The position numbers and the translations under genes were made by a program. The notes under the pieces were generated by a model that was given only the letters and a program-made list of their open reading frames with translations, had not been told where the DNA came from and did not search any database. A stretch of 64,000 bases of DNA, taken from the NCBI RefSeq assembly GCF_900187985.1, contig NZ_FZOA01000006.1, forward strand, positions 1 through 64,000, in the 5' to 3' direction. How positions within the stretch are numbered: position 1 is the first letter of the stretch; each line of letters opens with the position of its first letter. Source of the stretch: Methylobacillus rhizosphaerae (GTDB taxonomy: Bacteria; Pseudomonadota; Gammaproteobacteria; Burkholderiales; Methylophilaceae). Shown piece by piece: positions 45,019 to 53,839 of this stretch.

Positions 45019-46233
45019 ATGCTAAAAAGCTTCATCAAGCTATTCTCTGGCGGATTGCTGTTGGGCTGTTGCCTGCTTCCATGGAATGCTACGGCAGACA
45101 AGACCAGCATCATTCCTGGCAACGGCTTGTCTGCATTCAGCAGCAACCAGGCAGAACGCCTGCTGGTGCAAAGCCTGCTTGAGATCAATGAAGGCCGCCT
45201 GCGTGAAGCCCTGTCGATCATCGACCAACTCGTCAAAGCCGTCCCCAATTTCCGCCTGGCCCATATGGTGCGCGGTGACCTGCTGATGGCCTTCGCCCAG
45301 CAGCGCACCAGGATAGGTCAGGACAACACCGCAGCGCTCACAGACTTCGAAGACGAGGCCCGGGTACGCATAGAGCGGCATCTTGACTCCCAGCATGAAG
45401 GCAAGTTGCCTGATGTATTATGGCGCATGGCGCCAGACCAGCGTTATGCCATCGTGATCGAGACGTCCAAGTCCAGGCTGTATGTATACGAGAACCGGAA
45501 TAACCAGCCGCATTACCTGGTGGACTACTACATCACCATGGGCAAGAACGGTAGCGAGAAATTTGTTGAGGGTGACAAGCGCACCCCGATTGGCGTATAC
45601 ACTGCCAGCAAGAAACTGGACCGGAAACTTCCTGATTTTTATGGTGAAGCATCCTACCCGCTCAATTACCCCAATGCATTGGATCAAAAGCAGGGCAGGA
45701 AAGGACATGGCATATGGCTGCATGGCACACCCCAGAACGTATACAGCCGTCCTCCCAAGGCCAGTGATGGCTGTGTTGTGCTGGCCAATGCAGACCTGAG
45801 GTCATTGGGTCCGATACTGCAGCAGGGGGCTACCCCAGTCATCATCAGCAACACATTGCAGTGGATATCTGTGGAAGAGGCCAGGAAAAAACAGAAATCA
45901 TTGGATGCCTCGCTGGAACAATGGCGTCATGACTGGGAAACACAGAATACAGAACAGTACCTTGCCCACTACTCCAAGGATTTTTTCAGTGACAGTGGCA
46001 ACCTGGAAAACTGGTCGCGAAACAAGAGACGCATCCAGGCGGCAAAATCAAAAGTGCAGATTAATTTATCCAATCTGAGTATGTTCCGTTATCCTAACGC
46101 TACAAAACCCATGGTTCAGGTCACTTTTGACCAGGATTACAGAAGTAATGTACTGGCTAACCGCATGAAAAAGCAGCAATACTGGATATGGGAAAACCAA
46201 CGCTGGCAAATCATTTATGAGGGATCCGCGTGA
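45019..46233 (+). CDS. L,D-transpeptidase (YkuD) with C-terminal Cds6-like domain
   Basis: 404-aa exported protein: signal peptide (1-26, LLLGCCLLPWNATA), a helical N-terminal part with TPR-like character (residues 40-95), a YkuD catalytic domain (about 130-280) with His235 in WLHGTP and the nucleophile Cys252 in KASDGCVVL, and an NTF2/Cds6-like domain (about 300-404, EQYLAHYSKDFF...WQIIYEG). Forms L,D-crosslinks or attaches proteins to peptidoglycan; YafK/Cds6 type. Starts 14 bp after the TPR gene, so cotranscribed. Confidence 0.87.
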   Translation: MLKSFIKLFSGGLLLGCCLLPWNATADKTSIIPGNGLSAFSSNQAERLLVQSLLEINEGRLREALSIIDQLVKAVPNFRLAHMVRGDLLMAFAQQRTRIGQDNTAALTDFEDEARVRIERHLDSQHEGKLPDVLWRMAPDQRYAIVIETSKSRLYVYENRNNQPHYLVDYYITMGKNGSEKFVEGDKRTPIGVYTASKKLDRKLPDFYGEASYPLNYPNALDQKQGRKGHGIWLHGTPQNVYSRPPKASDGCVVLANADLRSLGPILQQGATPVIISNTLQWISVEEARKKQKSLDASLEQWRHDWETQNTEQYLAHYSKDFFSDSGNLENWSRNKRRIQAAKSKVQINLSNLSMFRYPNATKPMVQVTFDQDYRSNVLANRMKKQQYWIWENQRWQIIYEGSA

Positions 46234-46262
46234 TACAGTCTTTAATATTGGAGGATATTTCG

Positions 46263-46982
46263 ATGCGCGCAATAGTTCGTGCTTTATCAACCCCATTTCT
46301 TTCACTGGCGATACTGGTTTCCAGCCTGTCTGCGCTGGCCGCAGGTACTCCACCACAAATTGAAGTACAGACCAATCACGGCAATTTCATTATTGAGCTA
46401 TATCCGGAAAAAGCACCAAAAACAGTCGAAAATTTCATCCAGTACGTTACCAGTGACTTCTATACCGGCACAACATTCCACCGCACTGTTGACCGATTCA
46501 TGATCCAGGGTGGTGGGCTGACAGCGGAGATGCAAGAGAAATCCACATTCTCCCCGATAGAAAATGAATCCAATAATGGTCTTAAGAATGAATATGGTTC
46601 TATCGCCATGGCGCGTGCTTTCGCACCCGATTCAGCAACATCCCAGTTTTTTATCAACCTGTCCGACAACAAGTTCCTTAATTTTCACAAACCCGAAGCC
46701 GCCTACATTGGCTATTGTGTATTTGGCAAAGTCATCAAGGGCATAGATGTGGTTGAAAAGATCAGCAAAAGCCCGACCAAAGCAGTAGGGGCCCACCTGA
46801 ATGTTCCTGTGGAACCAGTCGTGATCGAACACGTGGCCATCCTTGACCAGCCTATCAATGTTGCCGAGCGCCTGGATTACAAGCAGCCTAAAAAATTGGC
46901 GCAGACAGCTGCCCCTGCTAAAACGACCAAAACAACAAAAACAACCCCAGCATCCAAAACAACCAAAGGAAAGAAACCTTGA
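46263..46982 (+). CDS. Exported cyclophilin-type peptidyl-prolyl isomerase
   Basis: 239-aa protein: signal peptide (about 1-28, [17 protein letters not shown]), cyclophilin domain (30-195) with [25 protein letters not shown] and [20 protein letters not shown], and a Lys/Thr/Ala tail (from about residue 212, [16 protein letters not shown]). The start is at the ATG behind GGAGG (spacing 8); the upstream frame overlaps the previous gene. Acts as a periplasmic prolyl isomerase. Confidence 0.9.
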   Translation: MRAIVRALSTPFLSLAILVSSLSALAAGTPPQIEVQTNHGNFIIELYPEKAPKTVENFIQYVTSDFYTGTTFHRTVDRFMIQGGGLTAEMQEKSTFSPIENESNNGLKNEYGSIAMARAFAPDSATSQFFINLSDNKFLNFHKPEAAYIGYCVFGKVIKGIDVVEKISKSPTKAVGAHLNVPVEPVVIEHVAILDQPINVAERLDYKQPKKLAQTAAPAKTTKTTKTTPASKTTKGKKP

Positions 46983-47470
46983 TTAACTTGCATACAAACT
47001 TCGGTGTCATCACCCTGGAACTGGATGAGGAAAAAGCCCCCATTACCAGCGCCAACTTCATTCAATATGTCAAAGATGGGTTTTACGACAATACTATTTT
47101 CCATCGCGTCATCAACGGCTTCATGATTCAGGGTGGCGGTTTCACAACAGACATGCAACAGAAACCAACCAAGGAAGCCATCAAGAACGAAGCCAACAAT
47201 GGCCTGCTGAACAAGACTTATACCATTGCCATGGCACGTACACCGGCACCAGACTCTGCCAGCAGCCAGTTTTTCATCAATGTAGCGGACAACGACTTCC
47301 TCAATTTCACAGCTCCCACTTCGCAAGGCTGGGGTTATGCCGTATTCGGTAAAGTCACCGCAGGCGCTGAAGTCATCGACAAGATCAAGCAAGTCAAGAC
47401 AGGCAGCAAAAATGGCCATCAGGATGTACCGCTAGAGCCTGTCATCATCGAGCGCGCTGAACTCGTTTAA
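46979..47470 (+). CDS. ppiB: Cytoplasmic cyclophilin B (peptidyl-prolyl isomerase)
   Basis: 163-aa cyclophilin without signal peptide: [47 protein letters not shown] and [15 protein letters not shown] start overlapping the preceding stop (TTGA), with AAAGGAAA upstream, so translational coupling with the exported paralogue is likely. The two arise from duplication (near-identical FHR and QFFIN motifs). Confidence 0.93.
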   Translation: MINLHTNFGVITLELDEEKAPITSANFIQYVKDGFYDNTIFHRVINGFMIQGGGFTTDMQQKPTKEAIKNEANNGLLNKTYTIAMARTPAPDSASSQFFINVADNDFLNFTAPTSQGWGYAVFGKVTAGAEVIDKIKQVKTGSKNGHQDVPLEPVIIERAELV

Positions 47471-47493
47471 TCTCAACCGGGTTCAATATCTTC

Positions 47494-48246
47494 ATGGAAT
47501 CAGCAGGTCAGAAAACCACGCCGCATAGCCTGTTCATCTCTGACCTGCATCTGTGCGACTCCAGGCCTGGCATCACTACCCAGTTCCTTCAATTCCTGCA
47601 GCAGCAAGCAATCCATGCCGAGGCGCTCTTTATCCTGGGCGATTTTTTTGAATACTGGGCTGGTGATGATGACCTGGCGCATCACCACACCATCATCCAT
47701 GCCATGCGCCAATTGGCGGGCCATGGCACACGCATCTATTTCATGCACGGCAATAGGGATTTCCTGATTGGGGATGCCTTTGTCCAGGCGGCAGGCGCCA
47801 CCTTGTTGCATGACCCAACCCTGATTGAACTCTATGGCCAGCGTATCCTGCTCAGCCATGGCGATGCATTATGTACAGATGACGTGGCCTATCAGGAGTT
47901 CCGCCTGCAAGTCCGCTCCCCTGCCTGGCAGCAGGCGTTTCTCCAGCAACCACTGGCTTCCCGCAAAGCGCAGATTGAAGCATTACGCCAGCGTAGCGAG
48001 CAGGAAAAATCTGGCAAGCAGGAAGATATTATGGATGTCAATGCACAGGCCGTTGCCGCCTTGCTCAGGGAATTCGACTATCCTGATGTTCTCATTCACG
48101 GCCATACTCACAGGCCGGCACTGCATGAACTGAATGTGGATAACCACAGAATAAAACGCTGGGTATTGGGAGACTGGTATGAACAGGGAAGTTGCCTGGT
48201 CGCCGACCAGCATGGCTTACGCAATCACTTGCTCACAGCACCATAA
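47494..48246 (+). CDS. lpxH: UDP-2,3-diacylglucosamine diphosphatase
   Basis: 250-aa metallophosphoesterase of lipid A synthesis, cleaving UDP-2,3-diacylglucosamine to lipid X and UMP. Motifs: LFISDLHLCDSRPG, ILGDFFEYWAGDDD, HGNRDFLIG, LSHGDALCTDD and HGHTHRPALH, all characteristic of LpxH. Follows ppiB by 23 bp, a frequent proteobacterial arrangement. Ends in front of a bidirectional terminator. Confidence 0.95.
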   Translation: MESAGQKTTPHSLFISDLHLCDSRPGITTQFLQFLQQQAIHAEALFILGDFFEYWAGDDDLAHHHTIIHAMRQLAGHGTRIYFMHGNRDFLIGDAFVQAAGATLLHDPTLIELYGQRILLSHGDALCTDDVAYQEFRLQVRSPAWQQAFLQQPLASRKAQIEALRQRSEQEKSGKQEDIMDVNAQAVAALLREFDYPDVLIHGHTHRPALHELNVDNHRIKRWVLGDWYEQGSCLVADQHGLRNHLLTAP

Positions 48247-48269
48247 CGGGCTTTAAGCCCTGGCAAAAA

Positions 48270-48295
48270 AATAGCCAGCTGGAACGCTGGCTATT
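48270..48295. terminator. Bidirectional terminator
   Basis: Arms AATAGCCAGC and GCTGGCTATT with a 6-nt loop, A-run at the left. It separates convergent lpxH (+) and nusB (-). Confidence 0.75.
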
Positions 48296-48318
48296 GGCAT
48301 TTAGCATGTAAGCACTTA

Positions 48319-48807
48319 CTACCTTCCTCTGCCGCGGGAAAATTCGTCTGGCCGTGCTTCTGCTGCAACCTTGTCCAGTACCCCGTTCACATATTTGTGT
48401 CCATCAGTACCGCCATACAGCTTTGCCAGTTCCACCCCTTCATTGATCGCAACGCGATAAGGAATGCTGACATCATGGATCAGCTCATAAGCTGCGATAC
48501 AAAGGATGGCATGTTCAATCGGACTCAGTTCAGATAACTGGCGATCCAGCGATCCCACCAGCCGGGCATCAAGCTCATCGATATTCTCTGCTACCCCTTC
48601 AAGCAACTGACGGAAATATTCATAGTCCGCCCGGTCAAAATCAGGATCATCGGCCAGCTCCCGAATGATAACCTTCACGTCTTTCTGATTCATCAAGCCG
48701 AGGTAAATCCCCTTGAGCACCAACTCACGCGATTTGCGACGGCTGCGCCCCGGATTGACCGGCTTACCCTTACCTGCTTCGACAGGCTTCTTTTCGTGAT
48801 CGCTCAT
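48319..48807 (-). CDS. nusB: Transcription antitermination factor NusB
   Basis: 162-aa helical RNA-binding protein acting with NusE (S10) in rRNA antitermination. Core: [17 protein letters not shown] at the N-terminus and the conserved [37 protein letters not shown]. The first 22 residues are a charged extension. Overlaps ribH by 4 bp; ribH-nusB pairing is widespread. Confidence 0.95.
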   Translation of the reverse strand: MSDHEKKPVEAGKGKPVNPGRSRRKSRELVLKGIYLGLMNQKDVKVIIRELADDPDFDRADYEYFRQLLEGVAENIDELDARLVGSLDRQLSELSPIEHAILCIAAYELIHDVSIPYRVAINEGVELAKLYGGTDGHKYVNGVLDKVAAEARPDEFSRGRGR

Positions 48808-49253
48808 AACTGTTTCAGCAGATTGATCATCTCGATCACGACATCAGCAGCTTCTGCTCCCTTGATTGCCATGCGGGCCTCAGCCTGTTCGTCGTTTTCA
48901 GTCGTCAGGATGGCATTGGCAACAGGAATGCCTGTGCTCAGCTGCACATCCGAAATACCACGAGCAGACTCGTTGGAAACCACCTCGAAATGATAGGTTT
49001 CACCACGAATAATGGCACCCAGCGCGATCAGGCCGTCAAATTGGTCACTGTCTGCCATTTGCAGCAGAATTGCAGGGGTTTCCAGTGCGCCTGGCACAGT
49101 TGCCAGCGTGATATCATCATCCGCCACGCCAAGTTTTTGCAATTGGGCTACACAAGCTTGCAGTAAGCCTTCGCCAATATTGCTGTTGAAACGGGACAGC
49201 ACAATACCGATGCGCAAATCCTTGCCGTTCAAATCTACCGCGATTTTCTTCAT
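48804..49253 (-). CDS. ribH: 6,7-dimethyl-8-ribityllumazine synthase
   Basis: 149-aa penultimate enzyme of riboflavin synthesis, forming an icosahedral or pentameric shell. Visible: [45 protein letters not shown] (catalytic His in YHFE) and [17 protein letters not shown]. Other rib genes are not adjacent. A short hairpin lies in its 5' leader; no FMN riboswitch is seen. Confidence 0.97.
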   Translation of the reverse strand: MKKIAVDLNGKDLRIGIVLSRFNSNIGEGLLQACVAQLQKLGVADDDITLATVPGALETPAILLQMADSDQFDGLIALGAIIRGETYHFEVVSNESARGISDVQLSTGIPVANAILTTENDEQAEARMAIKGAEAADVVIEMINLLKQL

Positions 49254-49272
49254 GATAATGGTCCGGTTCCAG

Positions 49273-49289
49273 ACGTAGCCACGCTACGT
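49273..49289 (-). repeat. Small hairpin in the ribH leader
   Basis: Arms ACGTAGC and GCTACGT with loop CAC (GTG on the transcript), between tag and ribH. No U-tract, so it is not an intrinsic terminator. Meaning unknown. Confidence 0.3.
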
Positions 49290-49342
49290 TATTGGGTTAG
49301 TCCAGTGAATAACTGGGAATCCTGTCATTTTACCACGTTCGT

Positions 49343-49915
49343 CTAGGTGGTCAGCAGTTCTGCATGACGGAAACAATCCAGTATATGGTCATTCACCATG
49401 CCCGTGGCCTGCATGAAGGCATAGCAGATCGTGGAACCAACAAACTTGAAACCATGCTGCTGCAAGACCTTGGACATGTACTCGGAAACTGCAGTGCTGG
49501 CAGGCACATCTGCCATATTGCGCCAATAATTGATCTGGGGCTTCCCCTGCACAAACTGCCAGAGAAACGCATCCAAGCTGCCATATTTAGCCTGTACATC
49601 CAACGCGGCGCGGGCATTATTAATTGCAGCCTGCACCTTGAGCCGGTTGCGGATGATACCCGGATCGGCAAGCAAGGCAGCCACCTTCTCCGCATCATAT
49701 GCGGCAACACGCGCAATCTCGAACTGGTCAAACACCTCGCGGTAATGCTCGCGTTTCTTCAGCACCGTACTCCAGCTCAATCCTGCCTGCGCGCCTTCCA
49801 GCACCAGGAACTCGAACAAGCGCCTGTCATCATGCACAGGCACGCCCCACTCCGCATCATGATAGGCAATATCCAGTTCACGCTTAGCCCAGGCGCAACG
49901 ATGCGTCATATCCAT
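49343..49915 (-). CDS. tag: DNA-3-methyladenine glycosylase I
   Basis: 190-aa base-excision repair glycosylase. Typical Tag features: RCAWAKRELDIAYHDAEWGVPVHDDRRLFEFL, LSWSTVLKKREHYREVF, the Trp-rich GKPQINYWRN and the C-terminal FKFVGSTICYAFMQATGMVNDH with zinc-binding residues. Start placed at an ATG at 49915 (ATG at 49909 also fits); the TTG at 49930 overlaps the MFS-gene stop by 4 bp and may be the true coupled start. Cotranscribed with the transporter. Confidence 0.92.
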   Translation of the reverse strand: MDMTHRCAWAKRELDIAYHDAEWGVPVHDDRRLFEFLVLEGAQAGLSWSTVLKKREHYREVFDQFEIARVAAYDAEKVAALLADPGIIRNRLKVQAAINNARAALDVQAKYGSLDAFLWQFVQGKPQINYWRNMADVPASTAVSEYMSKVLQQHGFKFVGSTICYAFMQATGMVNDHILDCFRHAELLTT

Positions 49916-49926
49916 CCCGGCTATTT

Positions 49927-51543
49927 TCAATGAAACAGGATCACGGCTTTTTGCAGGGTATTCCAGATGCCATAGCTGATCGGGATACCTACGGCGATCC
50001 AGACCACGGCGGTCAGCACAGCGCTACTCTTGTGCGGAAGCGCCTGCATGCCTTTCTGTGCCTGCTCATGCGAAGCCTGTTTCTCTGCCGCAAGTTGTGC
50101 TGCAGTCATGTAATGTTTTTCCGCTACCGGGCGCACCAGGAGGTTGCATACCAACCCGGCCAGCAACAGGGCTGCCAGCACATACATGATGATGCTATAG
50201 GCATGATCGGCTGGCACTCCCTGATCAAGCTGGTAGTCTCGCAAGTAGTTCACGATCACTGGCCCCAGCACGCCTGCCGTGGCCCAGGCAGTCAGTATCC
50301 GCCCATGGATGGCGCCCACATGCTGGGTGCCGAACACATCCGCCAGATAGGCCGGGATCGTGGAGAAACCACCGCCATACATGCTGAGGATGATGCAAAA
50401 CACACCAGCGAAGATGGCCACACTACCTATATTGCCTGCCCAAGGCGACAAGACATACAGGACAAAACCCAGGGCGAAAAAAATGATATAAGTCAGTTTG
50501 CGCCCGAGAAAATCCGAGCAGGATGCCCAGCCTATGCGCCCCAGAATATTGAAGAACGACAACAGCCCGGCGAACCCAGCGCCAATGGCCGCCACTTGCA
50601 GCTTCTGGTCACTACTCAGCTCGGCGAGCTTGAGCGGCACATCAATCAGCGCGCCACCAAAGACCTCCTGCAGCATGGGAGAAGCCATGCCGATCACTCC
50701 GATACCGGCGCTGACATTGAAGCAAAGCACCCACCACAGCAGCCAGAATTGCGGCGTCTTGTGTGCCTCGTTCACATGCACATGATGCTGGGTAATCATG
50801 GCTTTCTTGCCGTTACTGGCAGGTGGGGTCCAGCCTTCCGGCTTCCAGTCATGCGCGGGAACACGATATCCCAAAGATCCAATCATCATGACGATGAAAT
50901 ACAACACCCCCATGGTGGCAAAGGTTTGCCATACGCCAATTGCATGTTCACTGGCAAAATAATTCATCAGCGTATCAGCCAACGGCGCACCTATCATGGC
51001 ACCACCACCAAACCCCATGATTGCCATGCCGGTCGCCAGGCCGCGCTTGTCAGGGAACCACTTGATCAGGGTTGAAACCGGCGAGATATAGCCCAGCCCC
51101 AACCCGATACCGCCAATCACGCCTGAACCCAGCCACATCAGCCATAATTGATGGGTATAAACACCGATGGCTGAAATCAGCAGGCCACCACCCCAGCAGA
51201 CGGCGGCAACTGCACCGGCTTTGCGCGGCCCGGCATGCTCCAGCCAATGTCCGAATATGGCAGCAGAACATCCCAGAAATACAAAAAACAGGGTGAATAT
51301 CCAACCTAGGTCACTGACTTTCCAGTCACAGGTGGTAGTGATTGCCCGCATCCAGAAACTAACATCTTCCCCGCAGGCAATTGGTTCGGAAATCCCCAAT
51401 GCCTTGGATAAGGGCAGCCAGAACACACTAAAACCATAGGCCATGCCGATAGAAAGTTGCACCGCCAACGCAGCTGGTGGCATCAGCCAGCGGTTATACC
51501 CCGCTCCCGCAACAATGCGTTCCCTGGAAAAAAAACCTGCCAT
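49927..51543 (-). CDS. OFA-type MFS transporter
   Basis: 538-aa, 12-TM major facilitator of the oxalate/formate antiporter family. Start at the ATG preceded by GGAGAGG. Motifs: LAVQLSIGMAYGFSVFWLPL (TM1), a ~40-residue loop with two Cys (IACGEDVS and TTCDWKVS), GGGAMIGAPLADTLM in the middle, and GRIGWASCSDFLGRK at the central loop. The long central loop and C-terminal extra helix are usual in this branch. Likely carries a small carboxylate; substrate not determinable. Precedes tag, an unusual pairing. Confidence 0.86.
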   Translation of the reverse strand: MAGFFSRERIVAGAGYNRWLMPPAALAVQLSIGMAYGFSVFWLPLSKALGISEPIACGEDVSFWMRAITTTCDWKVSDLGWIFTLFFVFLGCSAAIFGHWLEHAGPRKAGAVAAVCWGGGLLISAIGVYTHQLWLMWLGSGVIGGIGLGLGYISPVSTLIKWFPDKRGLATGMAIMGFGGGAMIGAPLADTLMNYFASEHAIGVWQTFATMGVLYFIVMMIGSLGYRVPAHDWKPEGWTPPASNGKKAMITQHHVHVNEAHKTPQFWLLWWVLCFNVSAGIGVIGMASPMLQEVFGGALIDVPLKLAELSSDQKLQVAAIGAGFAGLLSFFNILGRIGWASCSDFLGRKLTYIIFFALGFVLYVLSPWAGNIGSVAIFAGVFCIILSMYGGGFSTIPAYLADVFGTQHVGAIHGRILTAWATAGVLGPVIVNYLRDYQLDQGVPADHAYSIIMYVLAALLLAGLVCNLLVRPVAEKHYMTAAQLAAEKQASHEQAQKGMQALPHKSSAVLTAVVWIAVGIPISYGIWNTLQKAVILFH

Positions 51544-51670
51544 ACAAACCTCTCCACCCGACTGGATCAATATGAAATATTTTGTTACAAATCATCATAT
51601 AAATTGAATCAATCCGCAATACGTAATGCAATATGATTCAAGAATTAGACAGGAATTCCGGCACATGATG

Positions 51671-53839
51671 CTACGGAACATACATAGCGCGGACTTCAAA
51701 CTGATGCTTATCCAATACTTTCCCGCTTTCATCCTTCAATGTCAGGACATGATGGCCTGGCAATGGCAAGGGCACCAGAACCCGGGTCTTTCCGCAGGCA
51801 GAGACAGGACGATCATCCAGCAGCATGCAGGTCTTGCCTGCTCCACTTGATTGCAGCATCAATGCCTGGCGTTGCTGGGGTATATCAGGGTCAGGCGCAA
51901 TCACCGCCGAGTCCGGCGGTGCAATCAGCATGGGAGAAGATGGCGTCACCTTGATGACAACATCAGCCGGTGGTTGATCATCGGCATGCACAATCACCCA
52001 GTCATGTCGCGCAGATTCAATCGCGGGCTGATAACTGATCTGCTGTTGCAGCACACCTGCAGGCGGCAACGGTGCCTGGGCAGGAATATCCTGATGCAGA
52101 TATTGAACCACATCGCGCCAGACCGGCGCTGCACCCGTCACCCCTGATACATCCCACATGGGTTCCCCGGAGAAATTTCCCACCCAGACCCCCACCGTAT
52201 ATCGATCGGTGAATCCCACCGCCCAGTTATCGCGCATACCTTTGCTGGTACCCGTTTTCACAGCTGCCCAGGTATGGGTGGATAAAGGGCTGGCCAGACC
52301 AAAGGTGAGCACTCGCGCCGCAGGATCAGCCAGGATATCTGCGATAATGAAGCTGGCCTGTTCGCTTAATACCTGGACTGGCTCACGATCTGTCACTACA
52401 TCCTGTCCGCTATCTTGTTCAAGGAGGAATCGTGCCGGTGACCATCGTCCGCGGTTTGCCAACGCACGGTAAGCATTGGTCAATTGCATCAGCGAGGTCT
52501 CGCCAGCCCCCAGAGCGAGGCCAAAGCCATAGTAATCGGCTTCCTTGCCAAGACTGACCAACCCAAATTGCCGCAATACATTCAGGAAGCGGTCTACGCC
52601 AACCAGCGTCAACGTCCGGACCGCTGGCACATTAAGTGATGACCCCAGCGCAGTACGCACACTGACTGCGCCACGAAAATGTCTGTCATAATCCTGGGGA
52701 ATATAAAGACCAGAAGGCGTCGTCAATGCCAATGGCGAATCATCCAGCACGGAACTGGCATTCAACCAGCCCTGATCCATGGCCGCGGCATAGAGAAAAG
52801 GCTTGAGCGTGGAACCCGGCTGCCGCAAGGCAACTACGCCATCCACTTCTGGCGCCCCGGAAAAATCCCCGCTGGAACCAACATAAGCCAGCACTTCCCC
52901 TGTCTTGTTGTCGAGCACCAAAACAGCGCCATCCTCAACATTCTGCTCCGTCAGCTGGCTCAGATGCGTCCGTAGCACATCAATGACGAAATGCTGCAAA
53001 CCAGCATCCACAGCAACCCGCAATTGCTCCCCGGGTTTCTGCAACAGGCGCCTGGCAAGGTGTGGCGCATCATCCACACCAGCAATTGGCAATGGCCGCG
53101 CAGGCAACATGGAGGCAAGCAATGCGGTGGACTCACAGGATAGCGCTTCGTTTTCTCCACGCGCGCGCTTGCTGGCCGCCTGTAGCGTCGCGCACGCGCG
53201 TCTGGCCACGGTGGAACGTGATGCGCCGGGTGCCCGTACCAAGGAGGCAAGCACGGCGGCATCTGCCTGATTGAGTCCGCCCGGACCTTTTGCCAGCAGT
53301 CCCCTGGCGGCAGCATCCACTCCGACCAGATCATACCGGAAAGGTACGCGATTCAGGTATGCCTCCAGTATCTGCCGTTTGCTCCAGTGTAATTCCAGCG
53401 CCAAGGCAGAACGCACCTGAGCAAACTTTTCCAGCCAGGTATTCTGCCTGGCTGGTGCCTGCAGTAACTTGGCAAGCTGCATGGTAATCGTGCTGGCACC
53501 TCGCGCACGCGGCCGCCGGATATTCTCCAGCGTAGCAGAAATTACTGCCAGCGGATCCACTCCCACGTGATAGTAAAAACGCTTGTCTTCAGCGGCCAGT
53601 ATGGCTTGCTGGAATGCAGGAGAAACTTCCTCCAGCGTTACCCACGCCAACATCCTGCGTGTCTTGTCCAGGCGCATGCGTTCAAGCACAACACCATGCC
53701 TGTCCAGCAATATGGCTTCGGAACTTGCAGGTGCAGACTTGACCGATTCAAACGATGGCACTGGCACACTGACCACTGCAATGCCACCCATGATGATCGC
53801 TGCCACCACCGCAGCGGTCAGCCAGTACCTGTATTTCAC
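51671..53839 (-). CDS. pbpC: Penicillin-binding protein 1C
   Basis: 722-aa bifunctional peptidoglycan enzyme. N-terminal TM (residues 6-25), GT51 transglycosylase with catalytic-Glu segment AAEDKRFYYHVGVDP and STITMQLAKLL, transpeptidase with SxxK in GSTLKPFLYA, SxN in SSLNVP and KTG in KTGTSKG, then a BiPBP_C domain (about 625-722). GTG start overlapping the alpha-2-macroglobulin stop (GTGA), as in the classical yfhM-pbpC pair. Confidence 0.95.
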   Translation of the reverse strand: MKYRYWLTAAVVAAIIMGGIAVVSVPVPSFESVKSAPASSEAILLDRHGVVLERMRLDKTRRMLAWVTLEEVSPAFQQAILAAEDKRFYYHVGVDPLAVISATLENIRRPRARGASTITMQLAKLLQAPARQNTWLEKFAQVRSALALELHWSKRQILEAYLNRVPFRYDLVGVDAAARGLLAKGPGGLNQADAAVLASLVRAPGASRSTVARRACATLQAASKRARGENEALSCESTALLASMLPARPLPIAGVDDAPHLARRLLQKPGEQLRVAVDAGLQHFVIDVLRTHLSQLTEQNVEDGAVLVLDNKTGEVLAYVGSSGDFSGAPEVDGVVALRQPGSTLKPFLYAAAMDQGWLNASSVLDDSPLALTTPSGLYIPQDYDRHFRGAVSVRTALGSSLNVPAVRTLTLVGVDRFLNVLRQFGLVSLGKEADYYGFGLALGAGETSLMQLTNAYRALANRGRWSPARFLLEQDSGQDVVTDREPVQVLSEQASFIIADILADPAARVLTFGLASPLSTHTWAAVKTGTSKGMRDNWAVGFTDRYTVGVWVGNFSGEPMWDVSGVTGAAPVWRDVVQYLHQDIPAQAPLPPAGVLQQQISYQPAIESARHDWVIVHADDQPPADVVIKVTPSSPMLIAPPDSAVIAPDPDIPQQRQALMLQSSGAGKTCMLLDDRPVSACGKTRVLVPLPLPGHHVLTLKDESGKVLDKHQFEVRAMYVP

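Noticed and set aside
49930-51075. 381-codon open frame on the plus strand
   Set aside because: It lies entirely antisense to the OFA-type transporter gene, has no ribosome binding site and reads as His/Gln-rich low-quality sequence; it is a mirror frame.
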